DNA of 64,000 nt from Leptospiraceae bacterium (lineage in GTDB: Bacteria; Spirochaetota; Leptospiria; Leptospirales; Leptospiraceae), in NCBI GenBank assembly GCA_024233835.1, contig JACKPC010000001.1:186001-250000 (forward strand), given 5' to 3'. The notes under the pieces were generated by a model. The model searched no databases. It saw only the letters and a list, made by a program, of their open reading frames with translations, and was not told where the DNA came from. This document shows positions 1-7,847 of this stretch, piece after piece; positions within the stretch are counted from its first letter, which is position 1, and each line of letters starts with the position of its first letter. The position numbers were made by a program, and so were the translations under genes.

Positions 1-1
1 T

Positions 2-238
2 TCTGTTCATAAAACATATCTTCCGGGAACAGATACTTATAAATTTCAACTATTAGGTAGACCCAAGCCTGTACTCTGGCTGATTCATACAGAAAGAGAT
101 TACCCGGTTAAAGTAAAAGGTTATGAATTTACCTTTTCCTTCCAGGCCAATCAAAAACTTTTGGAATTTGGTTATTATTCCGGTTTTGGTTGCAAAAATA
201 ACTTTGGTTTTGGTTGTGTTCAACGATTAAAAATTTAA
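2..238 (+). CDS. cas6: Cas6-like CRISPR endoribonuclease, C-terminal part (cut by window edge)
   Basis: The frame is open from the window edge and gives 78 residues before TAA. Its end reads GFGCKNNFGFGCV, which fits the glycine-rich loop G-h-G-x5-G-h-G near the C-terminus of Cas6 and other RAMP proteins; this loop helps bind crRNA repeats. The preceding stretch of alternating hydrophobic strands (VKVKGYEFTFSFQA) fits the second ferredoxin-like fold. Cas6 cuts pre-crRNA within the repeats in type I and III systems. The catalytic N-terminal part is outside, so activity and subtype cannot be judged. The stop overlaps the stop of the next, convergent gene by 4 bp. Alternative: another RAMP-fold protein. 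Confidence 0.68.
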   Translation, partial: SVHKTYLPGTDTYKFQLLGRPKPVLWLIHTERDYPVKVKGYEFTFSFQANQKLLEFGYYSGFGCKNNFGFGCVQRLKI

Positions 239-645
239 ACTTTTCTCTTTTTTAAAAAACCGGCTTTGTCTAATTTTTCATAAAAACCGGTAAAGTTTTT
301 AGCAAGACGATAGATCCTAAATTTTCCTTCTTTTGTAAATATCACAATAGAGAAAAGTTTTTCTTCTACTAAAATAATATCCTTCTGAGATAGAGAGTAT
401 TCACCAAAAAAAATCTGTATATGTAAAAGTTCTCCATTAAGGGAAACTCTCATCAGGGAATGAATGAATAAATATAAACCCAAAAACCCTCCTGAAAACG
501 AAACTAAGTGAAGGAACAGGGCTGCAAATTTACCCGGACCGAAAGTATAGAAAAATGAAAGGAAAAAAATAGAACTGGCAATTAATAGTATCGATAATAC
601 AGGAAATGCCAGTGGGTATTTTAAATTGATGTCTTCCTTTTCCAT
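235..645 (-). CDS. Small membrane protein with two predicted helices
   Basis: I do not recognise a named family. The 136 residues hold two hydrophobic segments (about residues 13-35 and 40-62) followed by a soluble domain of about 70 residues rich in beta-strand pattern (LLHIQIFFGEYSLSQKDIIL). That layout resembles bacterial PH-like domain membrane proteins of the YdbT/bPH type, but this is inference. The tail is basic (KKRKV). It is convergent with the Cas6-like gene and lies 23 bp downstream of the next minus-strand gene, so the two may be co-transcribed. Confidence 0.6.
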   Translation of the reverse strand: MEKEDINLKYPLAFPVLSILLIASSIFFLSFFYTFGPGKFAALFLHLVSFSGGFLGLYLFIHSLMRVSLNGELLHIQIFFGEYSLSQKDIILVEEKLFSIVIFTKEGKFRIYRLAKNFTGFYEKLDKAGFLKKRKV

Positions 646-668
646 TCTTCCCTCTAATTTTTTACCAA

Positions 669-1577
669 TTATTTTTTGTCTTTTACAAGGATACGAATCC
701 TCTGTATATCATATTTACCTTTAATTTTTTCAAGACTAATTCTCATTCCTTTTGTAGCATGTACTTTATTTGTGGTAGTTCCGGAATAGATATCAAATTT
801 TTCCAAATAATTAGAAGGTAAACCTACAGGGGATTCAGAAGCAATCAGTATAACCGTATCAACCCCAGCCGGCTCACCGGCTAATAAGTTATAGGCTTCC
901 GGAGTGTTTTCCGGTGGAAATTTATGCTCTTTATTACTTTCCAGAAGGTTATCCTTGTGAAAACGATTCGGAAATAGCTGAATTAAAGTTCCATCAGAAA
1001 AATAAGCCAGAATCGTAATATAGACTTTCTGCTTCTTGGAGCGCAATTTATATTCTATGTTTATTTTTTCGTTAAATACAACCCCTTCATATTCTTCGGA
1101 AGCTATGGAAAATACATCATAAATTTCAATATCACTTTTATACTTACCTGATTTTAGAGACAGGAGTTCATATAAACACGCATTGATCTCTAAAATTTGC
1201 AGCAACTGATTCAAAGACCGCTTTGTATAAGAATCCCAGCTTCCCAGAACCTTTGCCGTTTCCGATTCTATTAGTTTGAAGGCAACCGAATTCTTTTCAA
1301 AAACAACAAAGTAAGAAGCACCGAGCATTTTCCCCGCTTCAGGAGCCCCGGTTGTTATACCCGCCTGTCCGAGTTTAATTTCTTTCATAAGAGCTTGAAT
1401 TTTTTTCCTATCAATCGGCTGAATATATTCTGTTTCTAAAAAAGCCTTTTCCATATTACTAACCAGCTCCGGTTTATCACCTAAAACTGCTATTGAAAAC
1501 TTTCCATTTTGTAATATAGGTGCTGCCGAGATTTCTATAGCAGCAATAAAGAGTAATAAAAAAAAAATTTTTATCAT
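669..1577 (-). CDS. Exported CsgG-like / DUF4384 protein
   Basis: The 302-residue product starts with a signal peptide (MIKIFFLLLFIAAIEISAA). Residues about 25-130 resemble the nucleotide-free CsgG/curli-assembly-like fold seen in lipoprotein relatives (FSIAVLGDKPELVSNMEKAF, then LGASYFVVFE). Residues about 165-260 match the DUF4384 pattern: an initial strand, 'YFSDGTLIQLFPN', then a 'LPP/FPPENTPEAYNLLAGEP'-like segment and 'DTVILIASESP'. DUF4384 domains usually sit in exported proteins and in some kinase-linked proteins. The function is unknown; a periplasmic or outer-membrane-associated role is inferred from the signal peptide. Confidence 0.65.
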   Translation of the reverse strand: MIKIFFLLLFIAAIEISAAPILQNGKFSIAVLGDKPELVSNMEKAFLETEYIQPIDRKKIQALMKEIKLGQAGITTGAPEAGKMLGASYFVVFEKNSVAFKLIESETAKVLGSWDSYTKRSLNQLLQILEINACLYELLSLKSGKYKSDIEIYDVFSIASEEYEGVVFNEKINIEYKLRSKKQKVYITILAYFSDGTLIQLFPNRFHKDNLLESNKEHKFPPENTPEAYNLLAGEPAGVDTVILIASESPVGLPSNYLEKFDIYSGTTTNKVHATKGMRISLEKIKGKYDIQRIRILVKDKK

Positions 1578-1657
1578 ATAGAATTCCTCTAAATTTACTT
1601 TCTTGAACAGATCACAGGCTATAAGATAATGTTATATTATAATAAATTGGAGATTTT

Positions 1658-3541
1658 ATGTATATCTATTTTATTTTCTTATTTTATTTTTTATTCATTC
1701 CCTTTCTTTTTTCAAACCCTAAAACCTCTTATGAGGAGAAACTTCAGAATCAAATCGTTTTTTCCAGCTACGCTGAAGTAGACAGAATGAAAAGCAAATT
1801 GGAAAGTTATAAGGGTTGGGAGAAAACTATCCTAAAAGTTCTGAAACGTTTGCAGGATCATTCAGGAAAAACGGATATAGAATTTAGTCCCATAATTTTA
1901 CAAAAGGATTCCTTTAATGCAAGTTGCTTCCCATCTGCTCAAATTATCATACATACCGGTTTATTAGATGAAATCGAAAGTATTACCCGGAACGAAAAAA
2001 ATAAACCAAAAGCAATGGAAGAGTATATAGCGGCTGTTTTAGCTCACGAAATCTCTCATTATTACAATGGACACTCCTTTAATATGGTTAAAAGAAATTT
2101 AGATGTATCCGGAAATGTTAATAAAGCCGTACAAAACTTGAAATTTGATAGAGATGAAGAACTGGAAGCAGATCGCTCTGCCTTAATCCTTCTGAAGAGA
2201 GCTTCCTATCCAATCGAAACTTTTGTTCAGCTTCTAAAAACTTTAAACAAAAAACACCAGACTACATTAAAACAGGAAACTCAGTATAACCCCTTTTTCA
2301 ACACCCATCCGAGTCCCAATCAGAGACTCGCTCAAATAGATGGAAAAGAAAAAGACTGGTATCAATTTGCCAGTAAAATGGAAGTAACCTTTGCAAACAT
2401 CCAGTCCGGGACAGAGTTAAAGCAAAGTTTAAAGGATTTGGATGAGGCCATTATAAAATACCCCGATACAAGAGAATTGAAAGAAGCAAGAGCTATTTGT
2501 TTACATAAAATCTGGGAAAATGGTGTTGAAGTAGAAAACTTGCTACTACGTTCAATCCTGCACCTACCCTCTTTCAGAAACGATATGCTGAATAAAGGAC
2601 CTCTGGCTCCCAAGGCTGTTAAAGTAATTCCCGGAAACAAAATGGATTATTATAGAGCCTTAAAAGCATATAAAGATATACTAAATAAACTTGACTCCAT
2701 GTCTTATTTACTTTCTAATTATTCTGTTTTATTAGCGTATTCCCCCGGTAAAGAAAAAGAGAAGGAAGCAATTGAGTATGCAGAGCTTGCCTTCAGTCGA
2801 AGTAAAACAATTCCCTTATGGAACAACCTTGCAGTTGTTTATTTTATCTGCCAGAGCGCAGAAAAAGCACAGGATTTATTAATGGCTATAGTTCGGCAAC
2901 TGGATTCCCAAATTTTCTCAAATGCAAAAATTAGCAAAGAAACGGTTCAACGCTTACAGGAACTAAATAAGCAAATAAGATTCAGACAGACTCTAAACCC
3001 AAGTTATACTTCTGATGATTCGACACCGATACTGAACCTGGCTTTGATTTTTTTATACAGAAAGGATAAAGAAAAGAGCAGGGCCATAAGTCTTAAATAT
3101 CTGCAAAAATATGAGTCCAGTTCAAGATGGGCAGAGTTTCTCAAGAAAAAGAATGATATCCAATTTAAAGCTGCCTCAAGTTCCGAAAATTTGAGTGTAA
3201 ATGGAATTACGATAGGTGACAATCTTAAGGATCTTCTAAAAAAATGGGGAAATACTGATAATGAAAATCTGGAAGAAACCCTGTTCTGTATGGACTATCC
3301 TGATAAAGGGGCCAAGGTTTTTCTATACAACGGGAAAATTGTAGAAATTGAATTATATGGTCAGGCCTTAGCCCGGGTCAACCAAAAAGTGGGAGTAGGT
3401 ACTGCCAGGAGTTTGGTTGAAGAGGAATTTGGAGATAAATATCTAAAAGAAGGTTCATTTTATATATATCATAAACGAAACAAATTATCTATTGAATATA
3501 ATGCAAATAAAGAAGTAAATAAAATTGTTTTATACAGATGA
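1658..3541 (+). CDS. M48-family zinc metalloprotease with C-terminal repeats (BepA-like)
   Basis: The 627-residue product has a very hydrophobic signal peptide and an M48 peptidase domain. The zinc site is visible: HEISH at residues 130-134 and the third ligand Glu170 within DEELEADRSA. BepA-type M48 proteases work in the periplasm on outer-membrane assembly, cutting misfolded barrel proteins, and have a helical repeat tail. Here the region after residue 240 is helical and TPR-like (TRELKEARAICLHK, YSVLLAYSPGKEKEKEAIEY), followed by a beta-rich C-terminal domain from about residue 510. It faces a second zinc protease across a palindromic repeat. Confidence 0.85.
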   Translation: MYIYFIFLFYFLFIPFLFSNPKTSYEEKLQNQIVFSSYAEVDRMKSKLESYKGWEKTILKVLKRLQDHSGKTDIEFSPIILQKDSFNASCFPSAQIIIHTGLLDEIESITRNEKNKPKAMEEYIAAVLAHEISHYYNGHSFNMVKRNLDVSGNVNKAVQNLKFDRDEELEADRSALILLKRASYPIETFVQLLKTLNKKHQTTLKQETQYNPFFNTHPSPNQRLAQIDGKEKDWYQFASKMEVTFANIQSGTELKQSLKDLDEAIIKYPDTRELKEARAICLHKIWENGVEVENLLLRSILHLPSFRNDMLNKGPLAPKAVKVIPGNKMDYYRALKAYKDILNKLDSMSYLLSNYSVLLAYSPGKEKEKEAIEYAELAFSRSKTIPLWNNLAVVYFICQSAEKAQDLLMAIVRQLDSQIFSNAKISKETVQRLQELNKQIRFRQTLNPSYTSDDSTPILNLALIFLYRKDKEKSRAISLKYLQKYESSSRWAEFLKKKNDIQFKAASSSENLSVNGITIGDNLKDLLKKWGNTDNENLEETLFCMDYPDKGAKVFLYNGKIVEIELYGQALARVNQKVGVGTARSLVEEEFGDKYLKEGSFYIYHKRNKLSIEYNANKEVNKIVLYR

Positions 3542-3548
3542 TGCACAC

Positions 3549-3600
3549 CCGGTAGATACGCATTGCAATGCGTATCTACCGGATGACCAATGCGTATCCA
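3549..3600. repeat. Perfect 34-bp palindrome plus a third half-copy (REP-like)
   Basis: Positions 3549-3582 are a perfect inverted repeat with half-site CCGGTAGATACGCATTG. A further partial copy of the arm, CAATGCGTATCCA, sits at 3588-3600. It lies between two convergent protease genes, only a few bases past the first stop codon. No run of T follows on either strand, so it looks more like a dispersed REP-type element than a plain intrinsic terminator, though the transcribed hairpin could stabilise or end both mRNAs. Confidence 0.8.
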
Positions 3601-3614
3601 CAGATGGGCATATA

Positions 3615-4241
3615 TTATTTACAGGCTCCTCCGGGACCGATTAAATCATTTCTGCTTGGAAAAATTTTTTCTTCCCGAAAATAGGATCCGGCATTAAAAC
3701 CATTCTTAGTATGCCAGTAGCGTTGTTTTTTTGTTCCATGCGTTCCCCCTTTCATACCATACTTATCCAGAAGATCTATGGTTTTTAAAAACTTTCCCCA
3801 TTGCATTTTTCTTGTATGGCCGATATAAAAACCTGCCAGACAATCTGCCTGTAGTTCATATTCAATTACATTTTTCCTTTCAGCCATTTGCAGGTGCTGG
3901 TTTTGAACCTGATGTCCTAATTCATGAGCTAAAAAGAAAATGAAACTAAAACTATCCGGATCATCTTCCACGACTTTATCAACTAATTCCTTTCCCAGAA
4001 GAATAGTCCCATCCGGACAGGACCAAAAATTCATGGTATCTTTATCATGATAATATAAAATTTTAGAATGCACATTCCAGTATCTCTTTGCTTCTTGTAA
4101 TTCTTTTTGTAAGAGCTCATCTACAACCGGTACACTGGAGCTTTCCTGGACTTTTTTTTCATCAAAACCTTCCCAACAGGGAAACACAGAGTTACTAAAA
4201 GAAAAAAGAAAAAAGAATATAAATAAAAGCTTTACTCTCAC
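3615..4241 (-). CDS. Putative neutral zinc metallopeptidase (YpfJ/Zn_peptidase family, short)
   Basis: The 208-residue product has a signal peptide (to about residue 21). It shows the zinc-protease motif HELGH at residues 106-110 and, 19 residues later, the family hallmark YELQADCLAG with Glu129 as likely third ligand. The following 'GGTHGTKKQRYWHTKNGFNAG' region matches the THGTS-x-QR signature of the YpfJ (PF04228) family. It is shorter than typical YpfJ (about 280 residues), mainly at the N-terminus. Substrates are unknown. An exported location is inferred from the signal peptide. Confidence 0.82.
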   Translation of the reverse strand: MRVKLLFIFFFLFSFSNSVFPCWEGFDEKKVQESSSVPVVDELLQKELQEAKRYWNVHSKILYYHDKDTMNFWSCPDGTILLGKELVDKVVEDDPDSFSFIFFLAHELGHQVQNQHLQMAERKNVIEYELQADCLAGFYIGHTRKMQWGKFLKTIDLLDKYGMKGGTHGTKKQRYWHTKNGFNAGSYFREEKIFPSRNDLIGPGGACK

Positions 4242-4397
4242 AATTTACCTCTCAGGGGTATCACTTTTTCTGATTAGAGTTTTGCTGTAAAGAAGTGTAA
4301 AGCATATTTTCAAAGATGAAAAAAAGAGATTACAATATAGGATTAGGAAATAATTTTTTGCTTGCTAATTTATGAATATAGGCTTTGAATATTTCGC

Positions 4398-4529
4398 GTG
4401 GAAAATCCGATCTCATTCTGGAAGGAATTCTGGACCTATTTGCAAATCAAGAAGCGTTTCTGGCTTATACCTATTAGTATACTACTATTCCTTCTTTTTC
4501 TCCTGCTTTTTTTGTCCCGCTTTTTTTAA
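4398..4529 (+). CDS. DUF5989-like small membrane protein (43 residues)
   Basis: Starting at GTG 4398 the frame encodes 43 residues. It begins with an amphipathic, Trp/Phe-rich part (FWKEFWTYLQIKKRFWLIP) and continues as one hydrophobic helix (ISILLFLLFLLLFLS). The layout 'EFW-x-FL-x(4)-KK-x-W-L-(I/L)-P' is characteristic of DUF5989 (SxtK-like) proteins of about 50 residues. The usual C-terminal end of that family (a 'GSAVAPFIY'-like stretch) is missing. An in-frame TGA at 4386 rules out an upstream ATG, so a GTG start is needed, and no strong ribosome-binding site is seen. Its stop overlaps the end of scpB by 4 bp, tail to tail. Confidence 0.5.
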   Translation: MENPISFWKEFWTYLQIKKRFWLIPISILLFLLFLLLFLSRFF

Positions 4530-5632
4530 AGCTCACCGGATACCGGGGGCTGAATTTCTTCGGTTAAAATAATGGGTATACTCTTTTCTTCTTCCGGCTC
4601 TGATTCTTTTTCTTCAACAGAGTTCTCGATCCCTTCTTCTAATTCTTCGGATAATGAATCTGTATCATTTTCAGGTAAATCCTTTTCTTCCTTTTCTTCC
4701 TTTTCTTCCTTTTCTTCCTTTTCTTCCTTTTCTTCCTCTTCTTCCTTTTCTTCCTCTTCTTCCTCTTCTTCCTTCGTTTCATCTATAACCGGAACTGAGG
4801 CTACTTCAATACCTACGTCTTCAGCAGTAAGAAAATCTTCTTTATCCTCAAAAAAGACCTCTTCCAAAATTTCTTCTTCTTGCGAAGTGGAAGTATCTAT
4901 CGGGTGAGAATCCATTTCTTCGACATCCTGCTCTATCTTATCAGGAGGCGAATTATCAAACAGACCGGGTTCCTCCTCAGACTCCAAAGGTGGTTCCTGT
5001 GGTGGTATAAACTCTTCAAAATCTCCCTCATCCACTTGAGGCTCATCTTCATAATCTGTTTCAAAATTCAGATCAGAAAGATCTTCAAAATTTAATTCTT
5101 TTATTTCCGAAGGAGGGGGTAAATCAGAAAGTTTATTCAGACCAAAATGGATTAAAAACTCATTGGTAGTTCCATATAGGGTCGGTCTTCCCGGGACTTC
5201 CTTCTGACCTACAGCTTTAATTAGTTTTTTTGCAATAAGATTTGTTACAATAGCTCTCGAAGAAACACCTCGAATTTCATCTATTTCCGGAAGAGTAAGA
5301 GGCTGCTTATAAGCTATGATGGCAAGAGTATCAAGAGTCCCCTTACTTAAAGTTTCTCTCTTTTTTTCCTTGAATATCGTTGAAAGATGTTCGTGATATT
5401 TTGGATTCGTTACAAACTGGTATCCATTTGCAATTTCTAAAAGTATTATCCCGGAATCTTTCTCTGAATGATCCAAAACTAATTCATCAAGTAAATCGCG
5501 AGTATAACTCTTTTCCAGACTGATGGAATTTGCCAGCTGAGATAACTTTACCGGCTCAGCGGAGAGAAATAACATGGCCTCAATCAAGCCTTTATCATAT
5601 TCTCTCTTCTCTTTTTCATTTATAAAAGTCAT
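4526..5632 (-). CDS. scpB: Segregation and condensation protein B with long acidic tail
   Basis: ScpB pairs with ScpA and SMC to form the bacterial condensin that compacts and separates chromosomes. Residues 1-175 are a normal ScpB with two winged-helix domains; family sequences such as GTLDTLAIIAYKQPLT and RGVSSRAIVTNLIAKKLI are clear, as is PGRPTLYGTT. The remaining ~190 residues are a disordered, strongly acidic extension rich in Glu, with a Lys-Glu-Glu run encoded by a 9-bp microsatellite. Usual ScpB is about 180-200 residues, so the tail nearly doubles it. The start codon overlaps the scpA stop by 4 bp, showing translational coupling. Confidence 0.93.
   Translation of the reverse strand: MTFINEKEKREYDKGLIEAMLFLSAEPVKLSQLANSISLEKSYTRDLLDELVLDHSEKDSGIILLEIANGYQFVTNPKYHEHLSTIFKEKKRETLSKGTLDTLAIIAYKQPLTLPEIDEIRGVSSRAIVTNLIAKKLIKAVGQKEVPGRPTLYGTTNEFLIHFGLNKLSDLPPPSEIKELNFEDLSDLNFETDYEDEPQVDEGDFEEFIPPQEPPLESEEEPGLFDNSPPDKIEQDVEEMDSHPIDTSTSQEEEILEEVFFEDKEDFLTAEDVGIEVASVPVIDETKEEEEEEEEKEEEEEKEEKEEKEEKEEKEEKDLPENDTDSLSEELEEGIENSVEEKESEPEEEKSIPIILTEEIQPPVSGEL
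4681..4770. repeat. 9-bp microsatellite inside scpB (10 units)
   Basis: Ten consecutive 9-bp units are present: six perfect CCTTTTCTT copies, then four units alternating with the variant CCTCTTCTT. Because the unit is a multiple of three, copy-number change keeps the scpB frame and only lengthens or shortens the Lys/Glu tract in the tail. Confidence 0.9.
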
Positions 5633-6399
5633 CGAACGAGGAACAACTTGATATCACCAAACATGACATTTTGCATGACCCTGGTAATTTTCTGTTTTAC
5701 CAGTTCTAAGATTGCCATAAAGGAGATTACAATGTCCATGTTTTCCGGTTCTGCAGAATAAAAAACTTCTGAAAAATAGATTTCTCCTCCACTATTCTCA
5801 AGTGAGGAAATAATATAATCCATTTTATCACTTACAGAAAGTTCCTGCTCTGCAATAAGTAATTCTGGTTCTTCAATATTCACTGCACTTTTCTGGAGAA
5901 TACCATTAAAAGCAGAAATTAAATCAATCAGGTTTAGGTCCAACCATGTTTCTTCCTCGGTTCCAAAACTGAGTACCTGATTGGACTCCCGTCTCATCAT
6001 CGCAGAAGAAAACTTCTCAAGAAGAGAAAGTTTTTTCCCGGCTAATTGAAACTTTTTATACTCCAGAAGCTTTTCAACGAGTTCCTTAGGAAGTGCGGGT
6101 TCAGGTTCATCTTCTTCATATCCCGGATCGGGAAGTAAAGCCTTTGACTTCAAATACAGTAAATTTGAAGCCATCAAAGTAAATTCAGTACCCAACTCCA
6201 AGGAAAGATGGTTAGAAAGCTTCATAAAGCCCAGAAAATCACGGGTAATTCTGGAAAGAGAAACATCAAAAATATCTACCTTGTAGCTCTCAATTAAGCT
6301 CCAAAGAAGGGATAAAGGGCCTTCTGAATATCCACCCTCAGCATTGTTCCATTTTACTAAAAACGGAACTGTTTTTCTCTCTTCCAAGCCGAGTTCCAT
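5629..6399 (-). CDS. scpA: Segregation and condensation protein A
   Basis: ScpA is the kleisin that bridges SMC heads and binds ScpB. The N-terminal family pattern is present as EGPLSLLWSLIESYKVDIFD followed by ISRITRDFL-like residues, and 'ASNLLYLKSKALLP' matches the second helix of the N-terminal domain. The C-terminal winged helix is at about residues 190-256 (EIYFSEVF, ISFMAILELVKQKI). At 256 residues it has normal length. It lies 9 bp after cheY and overlaps scpB by 4 bp, so it is part of the chemotaxis-led transcript. Confidence 0.93.
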   Translation of the reverse strand: MELGLEERKTVPFLVKWNNAEGGYSEGPLSLLWSLIESYKVDIFDVSLSRITRDFLGFMKLSNHLSLELGTEFTLMASNLLYLKSKALLPDPGYEEDEPEPALPKELVEKLLEYKKFQLAGKKLSLLEKFSSAMMRRESNQVLSFGTEEETWLDLNLIDLISAFNGILQKSAVNIEEPELLIAEQELSVSDKMDYIISSLENSGGEIYFSEVFYSAEPENMDIVISFMAILELVKQKITRVMQNVMFGDIKLFLVR

Positions 6400-6408
6400 T
6401 TAGAATAA

Positions 6409-6771
6409 TTAAATACCCAGGGCTTTTGCAGCTGCTTGTTGTAATCTTTCAGGTGGAAATGGTTTTACAACAAAATCCTTTACTCCCATTTTGATGGCTT
6501 TTGCCAGAAGATCTTCCTGCCCTAAAGCAGTAACCATGATTACCTTCGCTGAAGGATCCATCTTTATGATTTCACCGGTTGCGGTAATTCCATCTTTTTC
6601 CCTCATAGTAATGTCCATAGTTACCAGGTCGGGTTTGAGTAGTTTATACTGCTCAATGGCAATATTACCGTTTTCCGCTTCGCCCACAATTTCGTGACCA
6701 GCAGCAACCAGCGCATCTTTTACCAGAGTTCTCATAAATTTTGCATCATCTACAACCAAAATTCTGGCCAT
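6409..6771 (-). CDS. cheY: Chemotaxis response regulator CheY
   Basis: This single-domain receiver of 120 residues carries phosphate from CheA to the flagellar switch. The acidic pair Asp8-Asp9, phospho-acceptor Asp53, Thr81 and Lys103 are all in place (LVVDDAKFMR, LVTMDITM, VMVTALG-like, VVKPF). It starts 1 bp past the cheB stop and precedes scpA by 9 bp. The MTALGQ and KDFVVKPF signature resembles the CheY of spirochaete and Bacillus-type systems. Confidence 0.95.
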   Translation of the reverse strand: MARILVVDDAKFMRTLVKDALVAAGHEIVGEAENGNIAIEQYKLLKPDLVTMDITMREKDGITATGEIIKMDPSAKVIMVTALGQEDLLAKAIKMGVKDFVVKPFPPERLQQAAAKALGI

Positions 6772-6772
6772 G

Positions 6773-7831
6773 TTACTTCCCTCTTTCTTTAATAATGCGT
6801 AAAATATTGGATACTATATCTTCCAAAGGTACAATATGGTCAATAGCACCCATTTCGATAGCCTGCTTATTCATTCCGAATATCACCGAAGTTTTTTCAT
6901 CCTGTGATATGGTAGCTCCACCTAATTCTTTCACCTTTTTCATGGAGAGAGCACCATCTTTCCCCATTCCCGTCATAATGACTCCTACAAGGCTGGAACC
7001 ATAACAATTACACAAACTATCCAGGGTCACGTCTATCGATGGTCTATGACCATTAACCAGATTGCCCTGATCCAATTCAATAGAAATATTATCGTCTTTC
7101 TTTTTTAACCTCATGTGATAGTTGCCAGGTGCAACATACGCTACGCCCGAACGAACTAGTTCACCGTGTTCCGCTTCTTTAACCGTTAAATTCGATGTAT
7201 CATCTAATCTTTCAGCAAATGCTTTTGTAAAACCCGCCGGCATGTGCTGAACCACAAAAACAGGATATCGAAAATCCTCAGGAAAAGAACTGAATATCTT
7301 TTGTAAAGCATTCGGTCCACCCGTGGAAGTTCCAATTCCAATCGCCTGAATAGGAAATTTTTTAACATCCGGAAAATTTCCTACTTTTATCCTGATTCGC
7401 TTTCGGGGTTTATATTTATGTTCAAAATATCCCCTGATTTTCGTTCTCAGGATATTACCCAGTTCCTGAAGTTCCATTTTTAAAGCACTTGAAGGCTTCG
7501 GGATAAAATCATATGCTCCGAGTTCCAGGGCTTTAAATGTAGCCTTCGCCCCCTGTCGTGTTACAGCCGAAAGCATTAAAACTCCAATTTTCATATTCTT
7601 TTCGTAGAGCTCCTTCAGGGCGGTCAGTCCGTCCATGACAGGCATTTCTACATCCAAAGTTATAATATCAGGTTTTAGTTTTTGGCTTAATTCAATACAA
7701 TCCAGACCGGTCTTTCCGGTAGCAATGACTTCAATGTCTTCCTCTGCTTCCAAAAGATCTGTAATAATATTTCTCACCAGAGGAGAATCATCAATTACTA
7801 ATACCCGAATTTTTTTATGAATTTCCGACAA
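6773..7831 (-). CDS. cheB: Chemotaxis protein-glutamate methylesterase CheB
   Basis: CheB removes methyl groups from chemoreceptors (and deamidates glutamines) to reset sensitivity. Residues 1-125 are a receiver domain with phospho-acceptor Asp60 (IITLDVEMPVMDG). Residues about 160-350 are the esterase with the catalytic Ser in GTSTGGP, His in VVQHMPAGFT and Asp in MTGMGKDGA. Length (352) is typical. It sits between cheA (16 bp upstream) and cheY (1 bp downstream). No cheR is in this window, so the matching methyltransferase must be elsewhere. Confidence 0.96.
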   Translation of the reverse strand: MSEIHKKIRVLVIDDSPLVRNIITDLLEAEEDIEVIATGKTGLDCIELSQKLKPDIITLDVEMPVMDGLTALKELYEKNMKIGVLMLSAVTRQGAKATFKALELGAYDFIPKPSSALKMELQELGNILRTKIRGYFEHKYKPRKRIRIKVGNFPDVKKFPIQAIGIGTSTGGPNALQKIFSSFPEDFRYPVFVVQHMPAGFTKAFAERLDDTSNLTVKEAEHGELVRSGVAYVAPGNYHMRLKKKDDNISIELDQGNLVNGHRPSIDVTLDSLCNCYGSSLVGVIMTGMGKDGALSMKKVKELGGATISQDEKTSVIFGMNKQAIEMGAIDHIVPLEDIVSNILRIIKERGK

Positions 7832-7847
7832 GTACCAAATCCAATTC

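Noticed and set aside
4372..4572. 66-codon frame overlapping the DUF5989-like gene in another frame
   Set aside because: No recognisable pattern; the alternate frame gives a clear family layout instead.
4572..4907. Open frame with a Ser/Phe-rich translation on the plus strand
   Set aside because: It is the antisense of the Glu/Lys-rich scpB tail; its low complexity follows from the microsatellite.
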